From Allomesorhizobium sp043769475 (GTDB lineage Bacteria; Pseudomonadota; Alphaproteobacteria; Rhizobiales; Rhizobiaceae): a stretch of DNA of 64,000 bases. Numbering within the stretch: position 1 is the first letter of the stretch; every line of letters starts with the position of its first letter. The notes below the pieces were generated by a model that saw only the letters and a list, made by a program, of their open reading frames with translations, was not told the DNA's origin and did no database searches. Both the position numbers and the translations under genes were made by a program. Of this stretch, positions 52,074-61,678 are shown piece by piece. Where the stretch lies: positions 2,790,001 to 2,854,000 of the forward strand of contig NZ_CP171729.1 of the NCBI RefSeq assembly GCF_043769475.1, written 5' to 3'.

Positions 52074-55000
52074 ATGTCACTGCGCGCGGTTCGTGGTTTT
52101 TCTGCTTTCCTTTTCCTCTTCTTTTCCTGGCTTGCGCCAGCCCTGGCCGCGGATGCGAGAACGGTCGTCACCACGCAGAACCAGGACTATTTTGGCTTCG
52201 ACCTGCGGTCCGAGCAGAACGTCACGCTCGACCAGTGCAAGTCCACCTGCCTCGGCGATTCGGCCTGCCGCGCCTTCACCTACAATACGAAGGCGAAATG
52301 GTGCTTCCTCAAGTCGGATTTCGCGACGCTTAAGCCGTTCAACGGTGCGGTTGCCGGCAAGGTCGTCACGATCGGCAGCGATCCGGATATCGGCGCGCCG
52401 CCGGAACTGGCCTTCCTGCCGCAATGGCTGCCGGAAGAAGCCGCAAAATATCGCGGCCGGCTGACCAATGGAATGAATGCGGTCGGCGAAGAAGGGCTCG
52501 CGGCGCTGACGGAGGCCGGCGAATACGCCATGCTGACCGGCGATCCGCGCGCCGCCGCCCAGAAATTCCGCGGCGCAATCGCTATTTCGCCTGACGACGG
52601 CCGACTGTGGCTCGGTCTCGCCCGCGCGATCATGACGGAGCCGGCGGCGGACAGCGCCAAAACCGCCGAGCGCGAGCGCGACTTCACCGATGCGGCGCTG
52701 AACGCCTACAAGCTTCTGCGCACCGCCGCCACGCGCGCCGACGCGCTGGCCGTGCTCTCTGTCGGCCTCGACCGCCGCGAATTCCATCGCGACGCGCTGC
52801 GGGCCTACGAGGCGAGCCTCGCCTTGGTGAATTCGGCGGAGGTCCGGGCCGAATACGACGACCTGAAGGCGCGCAAAGGCTTCCGCGTCGTCGAGCATTC
52901 CATCGAGGCCGACAGCGCCTCGCCGCGCGTCTGCGTGCAGTTTTCCGACGAACTGGTCAAGACCGGCGTCGACTATGCGCCCTTCGTGACCATCGACGAT
53001 GCAGCGCCCAAGGCCATCGAGGCCAATGGCCGGCAGATCTGCGTCGAGGGCCTGGAGCACGGACGCCACTACCGCGTAGCGTTCCGTCCCGGCCTGCCCG
53101 CCGCCTTAGGCGAGGTCATCGGAACGCCGGTTGTGCTGGAGGTCTATGTCCAGGATCGCGCTGCGTCCGCCCGCTTCACCGGCGACAGCTTCGTCCTGCC
53201 ATCTAGCGCGAGGCGCGGCATTCCGATCGTCACCATCAACATGACGACGGCCGACCTAAAACTCTTCCGCATCGGCGACCGCTCGCTCGCCCAGCTCCTG
53301 ACCGGTCACCAATTCCTGCGCCAGCTCGACGGCTACGACATCGGCAATATCCGCGACCAGATCGGCGAGCCGATCTGGGAAGGCCGGATCGAGATCGCCA
53401 ACGAGCTGAACAAAGAGGTGACCACTTCGTTTCCGGTCGACGAAGCTTTGCCGAACCGCGAGCCAGGCGTCTATGTGCTGACGGCGCAGCCGCAGAACGA
53501 CACCGGCGAAGACTGGGATTCGCGTGCCACGCAGTGGTTCGTCGTCTCTGATATCGGTCTTTCCACCTACACCGGCCAGGACGGGCTCAACGTCTTCGCC
53601 CGCTCGCTAGGATCAGCCAAGCCGCTCGCCGACATCGAACTGACGCTGCTGGCCCGCAACAACGAGATCCTCGGCACCGCCACCACCAATGCCGAAGGCC
53701 GCGCAATTTTCATGCCCGGCCTGACCCGCGGCGACGGCGGCATGGCGCCGGCGGTGCTGACGGCGAGCCAGGACGACAAGGATTTCGTCTTCCTGGACAT
53801 GACGCGCGCCGGCTTCGACCTGTCGGATCGCGGCGTGACAGGCCGCGCTGCGCCCGGCGCGCTCGACGTCTATGCCTGGACCGAGCGTGGCATCTACCGC
53901 GCCGGCGAGGAAGTGCATGTCGCGGCGCTCGCGCGCGACGACACGGCAAAGGCCGTCGAGAACCTGCCGCTCACCTTCATCTTCTCGCGCCCCGACGGCG
54001 TCGAGGACCGCCGCATCATCTCCGACGGCGTCAATGCCGGCGGTCATGCGGTCGACCTGACGCTTTCGCCCAACGCCATGCGCGGCACCTGGACGGTCAA
54101 CATCCACACTGATCCGAAGGAAGCCGCGATCGTAAGCCATATGTTCCTGGTCGAGGATTTCGTTCCCGACCGGATCGAATTCGACCTGACCAGCGATACC
54201 GACGAGATCGCGGCGGGTGAGACCGCCAACGTCACCGTCGACGGACGCTTCCTTTATGGCGCGCCGGCGGCGGGCCTGGCGCTCGAAGGCGAGGTCACGC
54301 TGTCCACGATGCGCGAATGGGAGCGCTTCGACGGCTATTCCTTCGGCCTGGTCGACGAGCAGGACGATGGCGCCAGCCGCATGCCGCTGACCGGATTGCC
54401 GCTCGTTGGCGACGACGGCAAGGCGACCTTCCCGGTCCAGATCGGGCAACTGCCTTCTACAACGCGCCTGCTCAACGCCGAAGTAACGGTGCGCATGCGC
54501 GAGAGCGGCGGCCGCGCGGTCGAGGAGGCGATCGACATCGAAATCCGCCCGCAAGGCACGATGATCGGCATCAAGCCCGAATTCTCCGGCGATGAGGTCC
54601 CGCAGGGCTCGACCGCCAAGTTCGGAGTCATCGCCGTCGATCCGGACGGCAACCGCCAGGCGCTGACCGGTGCGCAATGGTCGCTGGTCAAGGTCGAGCG
54701 CAATTATCAATGGTATCGCAACGGCTCCTACTGGAATTATGAGCCGGTAACCTTCACCAAGGCCGTCGCCAACGGGCAGGTCGATATCGGCGCCGACGGC
54801 GCGGCTGAGGTGTCTGTGTCGGTCGACTGGGGTCGCTACCGGCTCGAGGTCGAAACCGCCGACCCGGCCGGTCCGGCGACAAGCGTCGAGTTCGACGCCG
54901 GCTGGTATGTCGAGGCCTCGTCGACGGAAACGCCGGACGCGCTCGAGATCGCGCTCGACAAGGAGAGCTATGCGGCGGGCGAGACCGCCAAGCTTCAGGT

Positions 55001-57548
55001 TTCGCCGCGCTTCGCCGGCGAGCTCCTGGTCACCGTCGGCGCCGACAAGCTCCTGACCACGGTCACGGCTACGGTTCCCGAAGGCGGCACGACCGTCGAT
55101 ATTCCGGTCGGCGCCGACTGGGGCGCGGGCGCTTATGTCACCGCCACGCTCTACCGGCCAGGCGAGGCGCAAGAATCGCGCATGCCGGCCCGCGCCATCG
55201 GCGTGAAATGGCTGTCCGTCGATCCCGGCGCGAAAAAGCTCGCAGTGGCGATAACACCGCCCGAAAAAGCCTCGCCGCGCCAGACCCTGTCGATCCCGGT
55301 CGCTGTAACCGGCGCCGCTCCGGAAAGCGACGCCTATGTGATGGTCGCCGCGGTCGACGTCGGCATCCTCAATCTGACGGACTACAAGACGCCCGATCCG
55401 GAAGCGTGGTTCTTCGGCCAGCGCCAGCTCGGCCTCGAACTGCGCGACCTTTACGGCCGGCTGATCGACGGCTCGCTGGGTACGGCCGGAAGACTACGCA
55501 CAGGCGGCGACGGCGCGGCGATGACCGCCGAAGGCAGCCCGCCGACTGAGAAGCTGGTCGCTTTCTTCTCCGGCCCGGTGAAGCTCGATGCCGACGGCAA
55601 GGCCATCGTCGGCTTCGACATCCCGCAGTTCAACGGCACCGTGCGCATCATGTCGGTCGCTTGGACGAAGGAGGCCGTCGGCCATGCTTCGGCCGATGTG
55701 ATCGTGCGTGATCCGGTGGTCGTCACCGCCGGCCTGCCACGCTTCCTCGCTCCCGGCGACGCCGCCGTGATGCGGCTCGACATCGCCAATACCGATGCGC
55801 CGGACGGCGACTATTCGCTCGCCATCGAAACCACCGGTGACCTCTCAACCGGCAGCGCCGCGCTGCCGGACAAGCTGCAACTCACCGCCGGCAAGCGCCA
55901 GACGCTGACCGTTCCGCTGATCGCCCAGACGGCGGGAGATGCGGGCATCACCATCCGCCTTGCCCATGCCGGCGGGCTGACGGTCGAGCAGAAGCTCTCG
56001 ATCCCGGTCCGTCCGGCGGCGATGCCGGTCACCACCCGCATGGTCGTCGATCTTGGGCCAAACGGCAAAAGCCTGCGCATCGACCGCGAATTGCTGGCGG
56101 CGAGCCTGCTGCCCGGCGCCTATGTCAGCGTCGGCGTTTCGCCGGCTTCCGCCTTCGACGTGCCTTCGCTGCTGATGACGCTGGACCGCTATCCGTATGG
56201 CTGCGCCGAGCAAACCACCAGCCGCGCGCTGCCGCTGCTCTATGTCAGCGAGCTTTCGGCCACCGCCGGCATGGAGGACGATCCGAACCTGCGCGGCCGC
56301 ATCCAGGAAGCGATCTATCGCGTGCTCAACTATCAGTCCTCGACGGGCAGTTTCGGCCTGTGGTCGCCGGGTTCGGGCGACCTCTGGCTCGATTCCTACG
56401 TCACCGACTTCCTGACCCGGGCGCGCGAACAGAAATACGACGTGCCCAGCGAGGCCATGATGCTGGCGCTGAACAACCTCCAGAATTCGCTGTCCTACGA
56501 CATCGACCTGGAAGACCGCGGCAGCGAGATCGCCTATGCGCTCTATGTGCTGGCGCGCAACAAGAAAGCCTCGGTCGGCGATTTGCGCTATTATTCCGAC
56601 ACGCAGATCGAGGCGTTCTCGAGCCCGATGGCTGTCGCCCAGCTTGCGGCGAGCCTCGCCCTTTATGGCGACGCGCAGCGATCCGCGTCGGCCTTCACGA
56701 CCGCGCTGCAATTGGCCAAAGCCAATGCCGAGCACAACTACTACCGCTCCGACTACGGCTCGCGGCTTCGCGACGGCGCGGCGATGCTGGCGCTGGCGGC
56801 CGAAAGCCGCCCGATGCCGGCCGTGGTTCCCGAACTGATCGAGCTCGTCTCGGCTGAACGCCGCGTGGCGTCCTACACCAGCACCCAGGACGAGGCCTGG
56901 ATGCTGCTCGCCACCGGCGCCATGAAAGCCAACAGCGAAGCTATCAAGCTGACGGTCAATGACGCGACGCACACCGGCGCCTATTCCGAGCGGCTGACCG
57001 GGACGGAACTCCTCGACAACCCGCTGGTCATCGCCAACACCGGCCCGGACCCGGTGCAGGCGGTGATCACCACCGTCGCCGCGCCCGCACAGCCCTTGCC
57101 GGCCGGCGGCGACGGCTTCACCATAGAGCGCACTTACTACCGCCTCGACGGAACCGAAGCCAATGTCACCCAGGCGACGCAGAACGAGCGCTTCGTCGTG
57201 GTGCTGAAGGTCGCGGAACTGAGCGACTGGCCGTCGCGAGTCCTTATCACCGACCTGCTGCCCGCCGGCTTCGAGATCGACAATCCGCGCCTGATGTCGA
57301 GCGCCGACCTCGCCAACTTCTCGTGGCTTGCCCGAACGGAGGCGGCGCACCTCGAATTCCGCGACGACCGCTTCGTCGCGGCGTTCAACCGCGAGCAAGG
57401 CAGCGACCGGTCCGTCACGGTGGCTTATGTGGTGCGCGCGGTGACGCCCGGCGTCTATGCGCATCCGGCAGCGAGCGTGGAAGACATGTACCGCCCGCAA
57501 TTTTCGGCGCGAACGGCGACGGGCATGATGGAGGTCAAGGCGCCGTGA
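52074..57548 (+). CDS. Bacterial alpha-2-macroglobulin with N-terminal PAN/Apple domain
   Basis: This 1824-residue periplasmic protease inhibitor starts at ATG 52074 with a GGAGGGG site and a Sec signal (SLRAVRGFSAFLFLFFSWLAPALAAD). There is no lipobox, unlike E. coli YfhM. A PAN/Apple-like domain (about residues 25-95, with CKSTCLGDSACRAF and KAKWCFLKSD) precedes the macroglobulin domains. The thioester motif YPYGCAEQTT is intact (Cys1377), so it can trap attacking proteases covalently. The bait region cannot be named. The pbpC gene is next, as in E. coli yfhM-pbpC, suggesting a shared role in envelope protection after damage. The end is a C-terminal receptor-like domain. Confidence 0.93.
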   Translation: MSLRAVRGFSAFLFLFFSWLAPALAADARTVVTTQNQDYFGFDLRSEQNVTLDQCKSTCLGDSACRAFTYNTKAKWCFLKSDFATLKPFNGAVAGKVVTIGSDPDIGAPPELAFLPQWLPEEAAKYRGRLTNGMNAVGEEGLAALTEAGEYAMLTGDPRAAAQKFRGAIAISPDDGRLWLGLARAIMTEPAADSAKTAERERDFTDAALNAYKLLRTAATRADALAVLSVGLDRREFHRDALRAYEASLALVNSAEVRAEYDDLKARKGFRVVEHSIEADSASPRVCVQFSDELVKTGVDYAPFVTIDDAAPKAIEANGRQICVEGLEHGRHYRVAFRPGLPAALGEVIGTPVVLEVYVQDRAASARFTGDSFVLPSSARRGIPIVTINMTTADLKLFRIGDRSLAQLLTGHQFLRQLDGYDIGNIRDQIGEPIWEGRIEIANELNKEVTTSFPVDEALPNREPGVYVLTAQPQNDTGEDWDSRATQWFVVSDIGLSTYTGQDGLNVFARSLGSAKPLADIELTLLARNNEILGTATTNAEGRAIFMPGLTRGDGGMAPAVLTASQDDKDFVFLDMTRAGFDLSDRGVTGRAAPGALDVYAWTERGIYRAGEEVHVAALARDDTAKAVENLPLTFIFSRPDGVEDRRIISDGVNAGGHAVDLTLSPNAMRGTWTVNIHTDPKEAAIVSHMFLVEDFVPDRIEFDLTSDTDEIAAGETANVTVDGRFLYGAPAAGLALEGEVTLSTMREWERFDGYSFGLVDEQDDGASRMPLTGLPLVGDDGKATFPVQIGQLPSTTRLLNAEVTVRMRESGGRAVEEAIDIEIRPQGTMIGIKPEFSGDEVPQGSTAKFGVIAVDPDGNRQALTGAQWSLVKVERNYQWYRNGSYWNYEPVTFTKAVANGQVDIGADGAAEVSVSVDWGRYRLEVETADPAGPATSVEFDAGWYVEASSTETPDALEIALDKESYAAGETAKLQVSPRFAGELLVTVGADKLLTTVTATVPEGGTTVDIPVGADWGAGAYVTATLYRPGEAQESRMPARAIGVKWLSVDPGAKKLAVAITPPEKASPRQTLSIPVAVTGAAPESDAYVMVAAVDVGILNLTDYKTPDPEAWFFGQRQLGLELRDLYGRLIDGSLGTAGRLRTGGDGAAMTAEGSPPTEKLVAFFSGPVKLDADGKAIVGFDIPQFNGTVRIMSVAWTKEAVGHASADVIVRDPVVVTAGLPRFLAPGDAAVMRLDIANTDAPDGDYSLAIETTGDLSTGSAALPDKLQLTAGKRQTLTVPLIAQTAGDAGITIRLAHAGGLTVEQKLSIPVRPAAMPVTTRMVVDLGPNGKSLRIDRELLAASLLPGAYVSVGVSPASAFDVPSLLMTLDRYPYGCAEQTTSRALPLLYVSELSATAGMEDDPNLRGRIQEAIYRVLNYQSSTGSFGLWSPGSGDLWLDSYVTDFLTRAREQKYDVPSEAMMLALNNLQNSLSYDIDLEDRGSEIAYALYVLARNKKASVGDLRYYSDTQIEAFSSPMAVAQLAASLALYGDAQRSASAFTTALQLAKANAEHNYYRSDYGSRLRDGAAMLALAAESRPMPAVVPELIELVSAERRVASYTSTQDEAWMLLATGAMKANSEAIKLTVNDATHTGAYSERLTGTELLDNPLVIANTGPDPVQAVITTVAAPAQPLPAGGDGFTIERTYYRLDGTEANVTQATQNERFVVVLKVAELSDWPSRVLITDLLPAGFEIDNPRLMSSADLANFSWLARTEAAHLEFRDDRFVAAFNREQGSDRSVTVAYVVRAVTPGVYAHPAASVEDMYRPQFSARTATGMMEVKAP

Positions 57549-57572
57549 GGCGCCCCAAACTGGCGAACATGA

Positions 57573-57697
57573 CGCTGCCCCTCACCTGCCTGCCGGCATC
57601 CTCTCCCCGTAAAAACGGGGAGAGGAAAGACTACCGCAACGTCGACGCCCCCCTCTCCCCGTTCTTCACGGGGAGAGGGTAAGGGTGAGGGGCAGCG
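57573..57697. repeat. Structured repeat with two hairpins between macroglobulin and pbpC genes
   Basis: Outer 14-bp inverted arms CGCTGCCCCTCACC (57573-57586) and complement (57684-57697). Inside are two similar hairpins: CCTCTCCCCGT with loop AAAA (57600-57625) and CCCTCTCCCCGT with loop TCTTC (57651-57679). It fills the gap between the two genes and abuts the pbpC start, so it can affect the second gene's expression. It belongs to the family of palindromic repeats common in rhizobia. Confidence 0.82.
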
Positions 57698-57699
57698 CC

Positions 57700-59790
57700 A
57701 TGCCGGCCCGCAAAATTCTTAGAAAAGCGTCTCTCGCCTGCGCCGCCGGTGCCGGTTTCATCGCCTTGACCTTTGCCACCCTTCACAGCCTCGACCGCGC
57801 CTTCCCGCCTCCGCTGCCGGAAAAACTCGCCGTCTCGACCGAAGTCGTGGACCGCGACGGCGCGCTGCTGCGCGCCTTCGCCACGCCGGACGGCCGCTGG
57901 CGGCTGGCGGCGAACCTCGACCAGGTCGATCCGCAATTCGTCGAGATGCTGATCGCCTATGAGGACAAGCGCTTCCACGAGCACAAAGGCGTCGATCCGC
58001 TGGCGCTGCTGCGGGCGGCGGGGCAATTCGCAGGCAACGGCCGCATCGTCTCCGGCGGCTCGACGCTTTCCATGCAGCTTGCCCGGCTGATCGAGCCGCG
58101 CGCAAGCCGCAGCATCGCCTCGAAGCTGCGCCAGATTGCTCGAGCCGTCCAGATCGAGCGGCGGCTGACGAAGCGCGAAATCCTCGAGCGCTACCTGACG
58201 CTGGCGCCCTATGGCGGCAATCTCGAAGGCGTGCGCGCCGCTTCGCTCGCCTGGTTCGGCAAGGAGCCGAAACGGCTGAGCGTTTCGGAAGCGGCCCTTC
58301 TCGTCGCACTGCCGCAGCTGCCCGAAAAGCGCCGGCCGGACCGTCATCCGCAAGCCGCGCATGCGGCGCGCGATCGCGTGCTCGAACGCATGGTGGCGGC
58401 CGGATTGCTCGGCGAACGGGAAGCCGTCCGCGCCGCGACCGAGGATGCTCCGGGCAGACGCCTCGCGCTGCCGGCGCTCGCCGCCCACGCAGCCGACGCC
58501 GCCCTGCGCACCGAGCCGGAGAAAACCCGGCACCAATTGACCCTGAAGACGAGCGTCCAGCAGGGACTGGAAGCGGTCGCGCGCGACGCGGCGGCAAAGC
58601 TCGGGCCGCGCATTTCGGTGGCCATGGTGCTGGCAGACGCCCGCACCGGCGAGATTCTCGGCGAAGTCGGATCGGCCGATTATTTCGACGCCAGCCGGTC
58701 CGGGTGGATCGACATGACGAAGACGCGGCGTTCGCCCGGTTCGACGCTGAAACCCTTCATCTACGGGCTGGCTATCGAACAAGGGCTGGTGGCGCAGGAA
58801 ACGCTGATCGAGGATCGCCCCGCCGACTTCGCCGGCTACCGGCCGAAAAATTTCGACATGAGCTACCAGGGCGATGTCAGCGTCAGGCAGGCGCTGCAGC
58901 TTTCGCTCAACGTGCCGGCGGTGCGGCTGCTCGACGCGGTCGGGCCGGCGCGGCTCGTGGCGCGCTTCCGCCAGGCCGGCGTGACGCCCGAGCTTCCGCC
59001 GGGCGAGACGCCCGGCCTTGCCATCGGCCTCGGCGGCGTCGGCGTGTCGCTGCGCGATCTGGTGCAGCTTTACACCGGCTTTGCCAATGACGGACGGGCG
59101 AAGCATCTGCGCAACGGGACGGAGGCCGAGGAGCCGCCGTCTGCCGAGGGCGTCATTCTGGAAGCGCAGGCGGCGTGGCAGGTAACCGACATGCTGGCCG
59201 GCGTCAGGCCGCCGGAGGGTGCCGCCCCGCGCGGCATCGCCTACAAGACCGGCACCTCCTACGGCTACCGAGACGCCTGGTCGATCGGCTATGACGGCCG
59301 CCATGTCCTCGGCGTCTGGGTCGGACGTGCCGACGCCGGCTCCGTGCCCGGCCTGTCCGGCTATGTCTCGGCGGCGCCCATCCTGTTCAAAGGCTTCGCC
59401 AAGTCAGGGCTTGCAGCTGTGCCCCTGCCCCGCGCGCCGGCCGGCGTTTTTCATGCCAAGCGCGAGGACCTGCCGGTCACGCAGGAACGCTTCGGTCCGG
59501 GCGGTGACGGAGTTGCCGTCGCCGCGATCTCCGAGCCTGCACCGCAGATCGTCTTTCCGCCCGACGGGGCGCGCGTCGAACTCGGCGCTTCCTCAGCCGA
59601 GGCGACGCCATTGGTCCTGAAATTGCAGGGCGGCCGCGCGCCGTTCCGCTGGCTGGCCAACGGCAAGCCGCTGACCGAGACCATCCGCCGCCGCACGGCC
59701 ACGTGGCAGCCGGACGGTACGGGCTATTCGACACTGACGGTGATCGACGCAGCCGGCCGCGCGGCCAGCGTTCGGGTGTTCGTGGAATAG
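57700..59790 (+). CDS. pbpC: Penicillin-binding protein 1C
   Basis: This 696-residue bifunctional enzyme has a signal anchor (about residues 10-30) and a GT51 transglycosylase domain (about 50-220, with LIAYEDKRFHEHKGVDP, GGSTLSMQLARL and YLTLAPYGGNLEGVRAA). The transpeptidase domain holds the SxxK nucleophile in RRSPGSTLKPFIYG, SLNVPAV as SxN, and KTGTSYGYRD as KTG. A C-terminal BiPBP_C domain (about 610-696) is present. ATG 57700 gives the usual start; the GTG at 57685 in the repeat is less likely. It follows the macroglobulin gene; the pair likely acts in cell-wall repair. Confidence 0.94.
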   Translation: MPARKILRKASLACAAGAGFIALTFATLHSLDRAFPPPLPEKLAVSTEVVDRDGALLRAFATPDGRWRLAANLDQVDPQFVEMLIAYEDKRFHEHKGVDPLALLRAAGQFAGNGRIVSGGSTLSMQLARLIEPRASRSIASKLRQIARAVQIERRLTKREILERYLTLAPYGGNLEGVRAASLAWFGKEPKRLSVSEAALLVALPQLPEKRRPDRHPQAAHAARDRVLERMVAAGLLGEREAVRAATEDAPGRRLALPALAAHAADAALRTEPEKTRHQLTLKTSVQQGLEAVARDAAAKLGPRISVAMVLADARTGEILGEVGSADYFDASRSGWIDMTKTRRSPGSTLKPFIYGLAIEQGLVAQETLIEDRPADFAGYRPKNFDMSYQGDVSVRQALQLSLNVPAVRLLDAVGPARLVARFRQAGVTPELPPGETPGLAIGLGGVGVSLRDLVQLYTGFANDGRAKHLRNGTEAEEPPSAEGVILEAQAAWQVTDMLAGVRPPEGAAPRGIAYKTGTSYGYRDAWSIGYDGRHVLGVWVGRADAGSVPGLSGYVSAAPILFKGFAKSGLAAVPLPRAPAGVFHAKREDLPVTQERFGPGGDGVAVAAISEPAPQIVFPPDGARVELGASSAEATPLVLKLQGGRAPFRWLANGKPLTETIRRRTATWQPDGTGYSTLTVIDAAGRAASVRVFVE

Positions 59791-59860
59791 GGCTTCGCTG
59801 CCGCGAATTGCATGAGATCACCGGGCAGTTGAGCGCTGGCTGAAACTCACGAAAAATCAA

Positions 59861-59883
59861 CAAGTTTAGTCTTGTATTTCAAG
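59861..59883. promoter_or_regulatory. Possible operator upstream of the Rrf2 gene
   Basis: Three tetramer half-sites alternate, CAAG (59861), CTTG (59871) and CAAG (59880), in an AT-rich stretch 110 bases ahead of the Rrf2 gene. It may be the binding place of that protein, but the pattern is short. Confidence 0.35.
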
Positions 59884-59991
59884 TTGGCCGATTTTATTCC
59901 GGATTGGGCGAAACGGGGCGTTCCGCCATGATTTGCGCACAAACGATCGCCATGGGCGGATGCGATCGAATTCTCATGAACCGTCTCCGGC

Positions 59992-60441
59992 ATGCTCACT
60001 AGAAAAGGCAAATACGGCCTGAAGGCTCTCGTGCATCTTTCGGGAATGCCGGTTGGCCAGCTTGCGTTCGTCAACGACATCGCCGTTGCCAACAACATTC
60101 CCAAGAAATTTCTCGACGCCATCTTAGGCGAGCTGCGCAATGCCGGATTCGTGCAAAGCCGCAAGGGCAAGGAAGGCGGATACCGCCTCGCCCGGCCGGC
60201 CGCCGACATCAAGATCGGCCATGTCATACGGGTGCTGGACGGTCCGCTCGCGCCGATCCCCTGCGCCAGCCGCACACGCTACCAGCGCTGCGACGATTGC
60301 GACGAGGCAACCTGCCAGGTCCGGCACATGATGATCGATGTCCGTCAGGCGATAGCGGAAGTGCTGGACAACCGCAGCCTGGCCGCCATGCGCGATGCGG
60401 CCAACGACGAGCTGCTGGCGGACGTCAAGCATAGTAGCTGA
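59992..60441 (+). CDS. Rrf2-family transcriptional regulator
   Basis: This 149-residue regulator has an N-terminal winged helix (LTRKGKYGLKALVHLSGMPVGQLAFVNDIAVANNIPKKFLDAILGELRNAGFVQSRKGKEGGYRLARP). A cysteine group CASRTRYQRCDDCDEATCQ follows, four cysteines fit for an Fe-S or thiol sensor. The pattern is that of the CymR/IscR family. It is convergent with the LLM monooxygenase gene and overlaps its end by 17 bases. A role in sulfur metabolism control fits the partner gene but is not shown. Confidence 0.88.
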   Translation: MLTRKGKYGLKALVHLSGMPVGQLAFVNDIAVANNIPKKFLDAILGELRNAGFVQSRKGKEGGYRLARPAADIKIGHVIRVLDGPLAPIPCASRTRYQRCDDCDEATCQVRHMMIDVRQAIAEVLDNRSLAAMRDAANDELLADVKHSS

Positions 60442-61384
60442 CGCGGGTTCGCGGGCTGGAGAGGAACACGCCTGTCGCCCGGAATTCTCCGGCTCCTTCC
60501 ATCCGGCCCCTGACCCGCGGCGCAACCTCCCTCACGAAGGTTTCGATGTCGCGCGGCTGCGCAAGGTCGTGGAGCACGAACGCGCTTACGCCGAGAGCAC
60601 GGTAATCGTTGAGCGCCCGGGCGACCTGCTCGGCGGTCCCGACAAGGCGCGTGGCCTCGGTTGCCGCCGGAAGCTGCTCGGCCCTCGCCAAAGCCTCTGC
60701 TCGCGTCGCTGCCACAATCGGCTGAACCGGAGCCGAATACCTGATCTTGTCTGCCCTGCCGTGGTGGGCCGCCGCCGCCTGCACCCGCGAAACGATCTGC
60801 CGCGTCTCCGTGATCGATCCCGCCGGCAGCGCAAAGATTTCGGCATGCCTGGCCGCGACCTTGATGGCGGTTCCGGAGGCTCCGCCGAGCATCAACGGCA
60901 CCTGCGCCCGCCCGAAAGGCTTCGCGCCGACGTGGCCGTTCCTGATGCTGTAGAACGGGCCTTCGTGGTCGAACGGCTTGTCGTTGGCCCACAAGCGCTT
61001 CAGCAGAACGAGGTACTCGTCGGTGCGGGCGAACGCCGCCTCATGGTCGAGGTCGCATTGCCCGGCGACGACCTGGATTGCCAGGCGTCCGCCGCTCAAC
61101 TGGTCGAGCGTGGCGAATTGCTGGGCGGCGACAGTCGGCGCGACGATGTCGGCGCAGTGCGAGACGATCACGCCCAGCGATGCCGTGTTGTGCAGGATGA
61201 ACGAGGCGAGCTGCCCGTTGTCCGGCAGGCCCAGCGGATCGGCAATCAGAAATCGCTCGAAACCAGCGCGTTCGACGGCGCGCGCCTGAGTACGGATTTC
61301 ATTCTGACGGGTCAGAAATTCCGGCGATTGCGCCGCCTGCGGGATGGTCCATCGTTCGGCGCGGCTGGTGAATTCGACATGCAT
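60425..61384 (-). CDS. LLM-class flavin-dependent monooxygenase (SsuD-like)
   Basis: This 319-residue protein of the bacterial luciferase fold has the family pattern: FTSRAERWTIPQAAQSPEFLTRQNEIRTQARAVERAGFERFLIADP, VIVSHCADIVAPTVAAQQFATLDQLSGGRLAIQVVAG and PLMLGGASGTAIKVAARHAEIFALP. Such enzymes use FMNH2 and oxygen to break sulfonates or other compounds. The start at 61384 has an AAGGAG site 7 bases upstream; the ATGs at 61402 and 61399 are poorer. The 45-residue membrane peptide gene lies 113 bases upstream on the same strand. The substrate is unknown. Confidence 0.86.
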   Translation of the reverse strand: MHVEFTSRAERWTIPQAAQSPEFLTRQNEIRTQARAVERAGFERFLIADPLGLPDNGQLASFILHNTASLGVIVSHCADIVAPTVAAQQFATLDQLSGGRLAIQVVAGQCDLDHEAAFARTDEYLVLLKRLWANDKPFDHEGPFYSIRNGHVGAKPFGRAQVPLMLGGASGTAIKVAARHAEIFALPAGSITETRQIVSRVQAAAAHHGRADKIRYSAPVQPIVAATRAEALARAEQLPAATEATRLVGTAEQVARALNDYRALGVSAFVLHDLAQPRDIETFVREVAPRVRGRMEGAGEFRATGVFLSSPRTRVSYYA

Positions 61385-61497
61385 GGCACTCTCCTTCATC
61401 ATCGTCCCGGCCGCGAATCCGTACGGATTTGCGGCAATCGATTGTCGATATCGGAATGCTTGCTTTGCGCTTTCTCTACCGGTTCAAGCCGGGTTTC

Positions 61498-61635
61498 TCA
61501 GGGGACCAGCCCGAGGACGAGCGCCACCGTGAACCCGAAGGCCACGGCAAATACAACCGTTTCGATGCGCGAGCGAACCGTCGTGGTGTGGGCGCGGAAC
61601 GCCTGCCGGCCGGCTTTGACAGAAGTCTGCAGCAT
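61498..61635 (-). CDS. 45-residue single-pass membrane peptide
   Basis: An open frame of 45 codons on the minus strand starts at ATG 61635, with GGGAGG about eight bases upstream. Its N-terminal half is basic (KAGRQAFRAHTTTVRSR); the C-terminal half is one hydrophobic helix (TVVFAVAFGFTVALVLGLVP). It is upstream of the LLM monooxygenase and co-oriented with it. A palindrome (61660-61678) lies 25 bases before its start and could be its operator. Such small proteins are often missed by gene finders. Function unknown. Confidence 0.6.
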   Translation of the reverse strand: MLQTSVKAGRQAFRAHTTTVRSRIETVVFAVAFGFTVALVLGLVP

Positions 61636-61659
61636 GATCGACCTCCCTTATTCGGGTTA

Positions 61660-61678
61660 GTCTATGAATTTTATAGAC
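61660..61678. promoter_or_regulatory. Perfect inverted repeat, probable operator
   Basis: GTCTAT and ATAGAC flank GAATTTT. The AT-rich palindrome lies directly before the small peptide gene and the LLM gene on the minus strand. It resembles the AT-rich dyads bound by Rrf2 proteins of the CymR type; the Rrf2 gene at 59992 is the obvious candidate. Confidence 0.5.
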
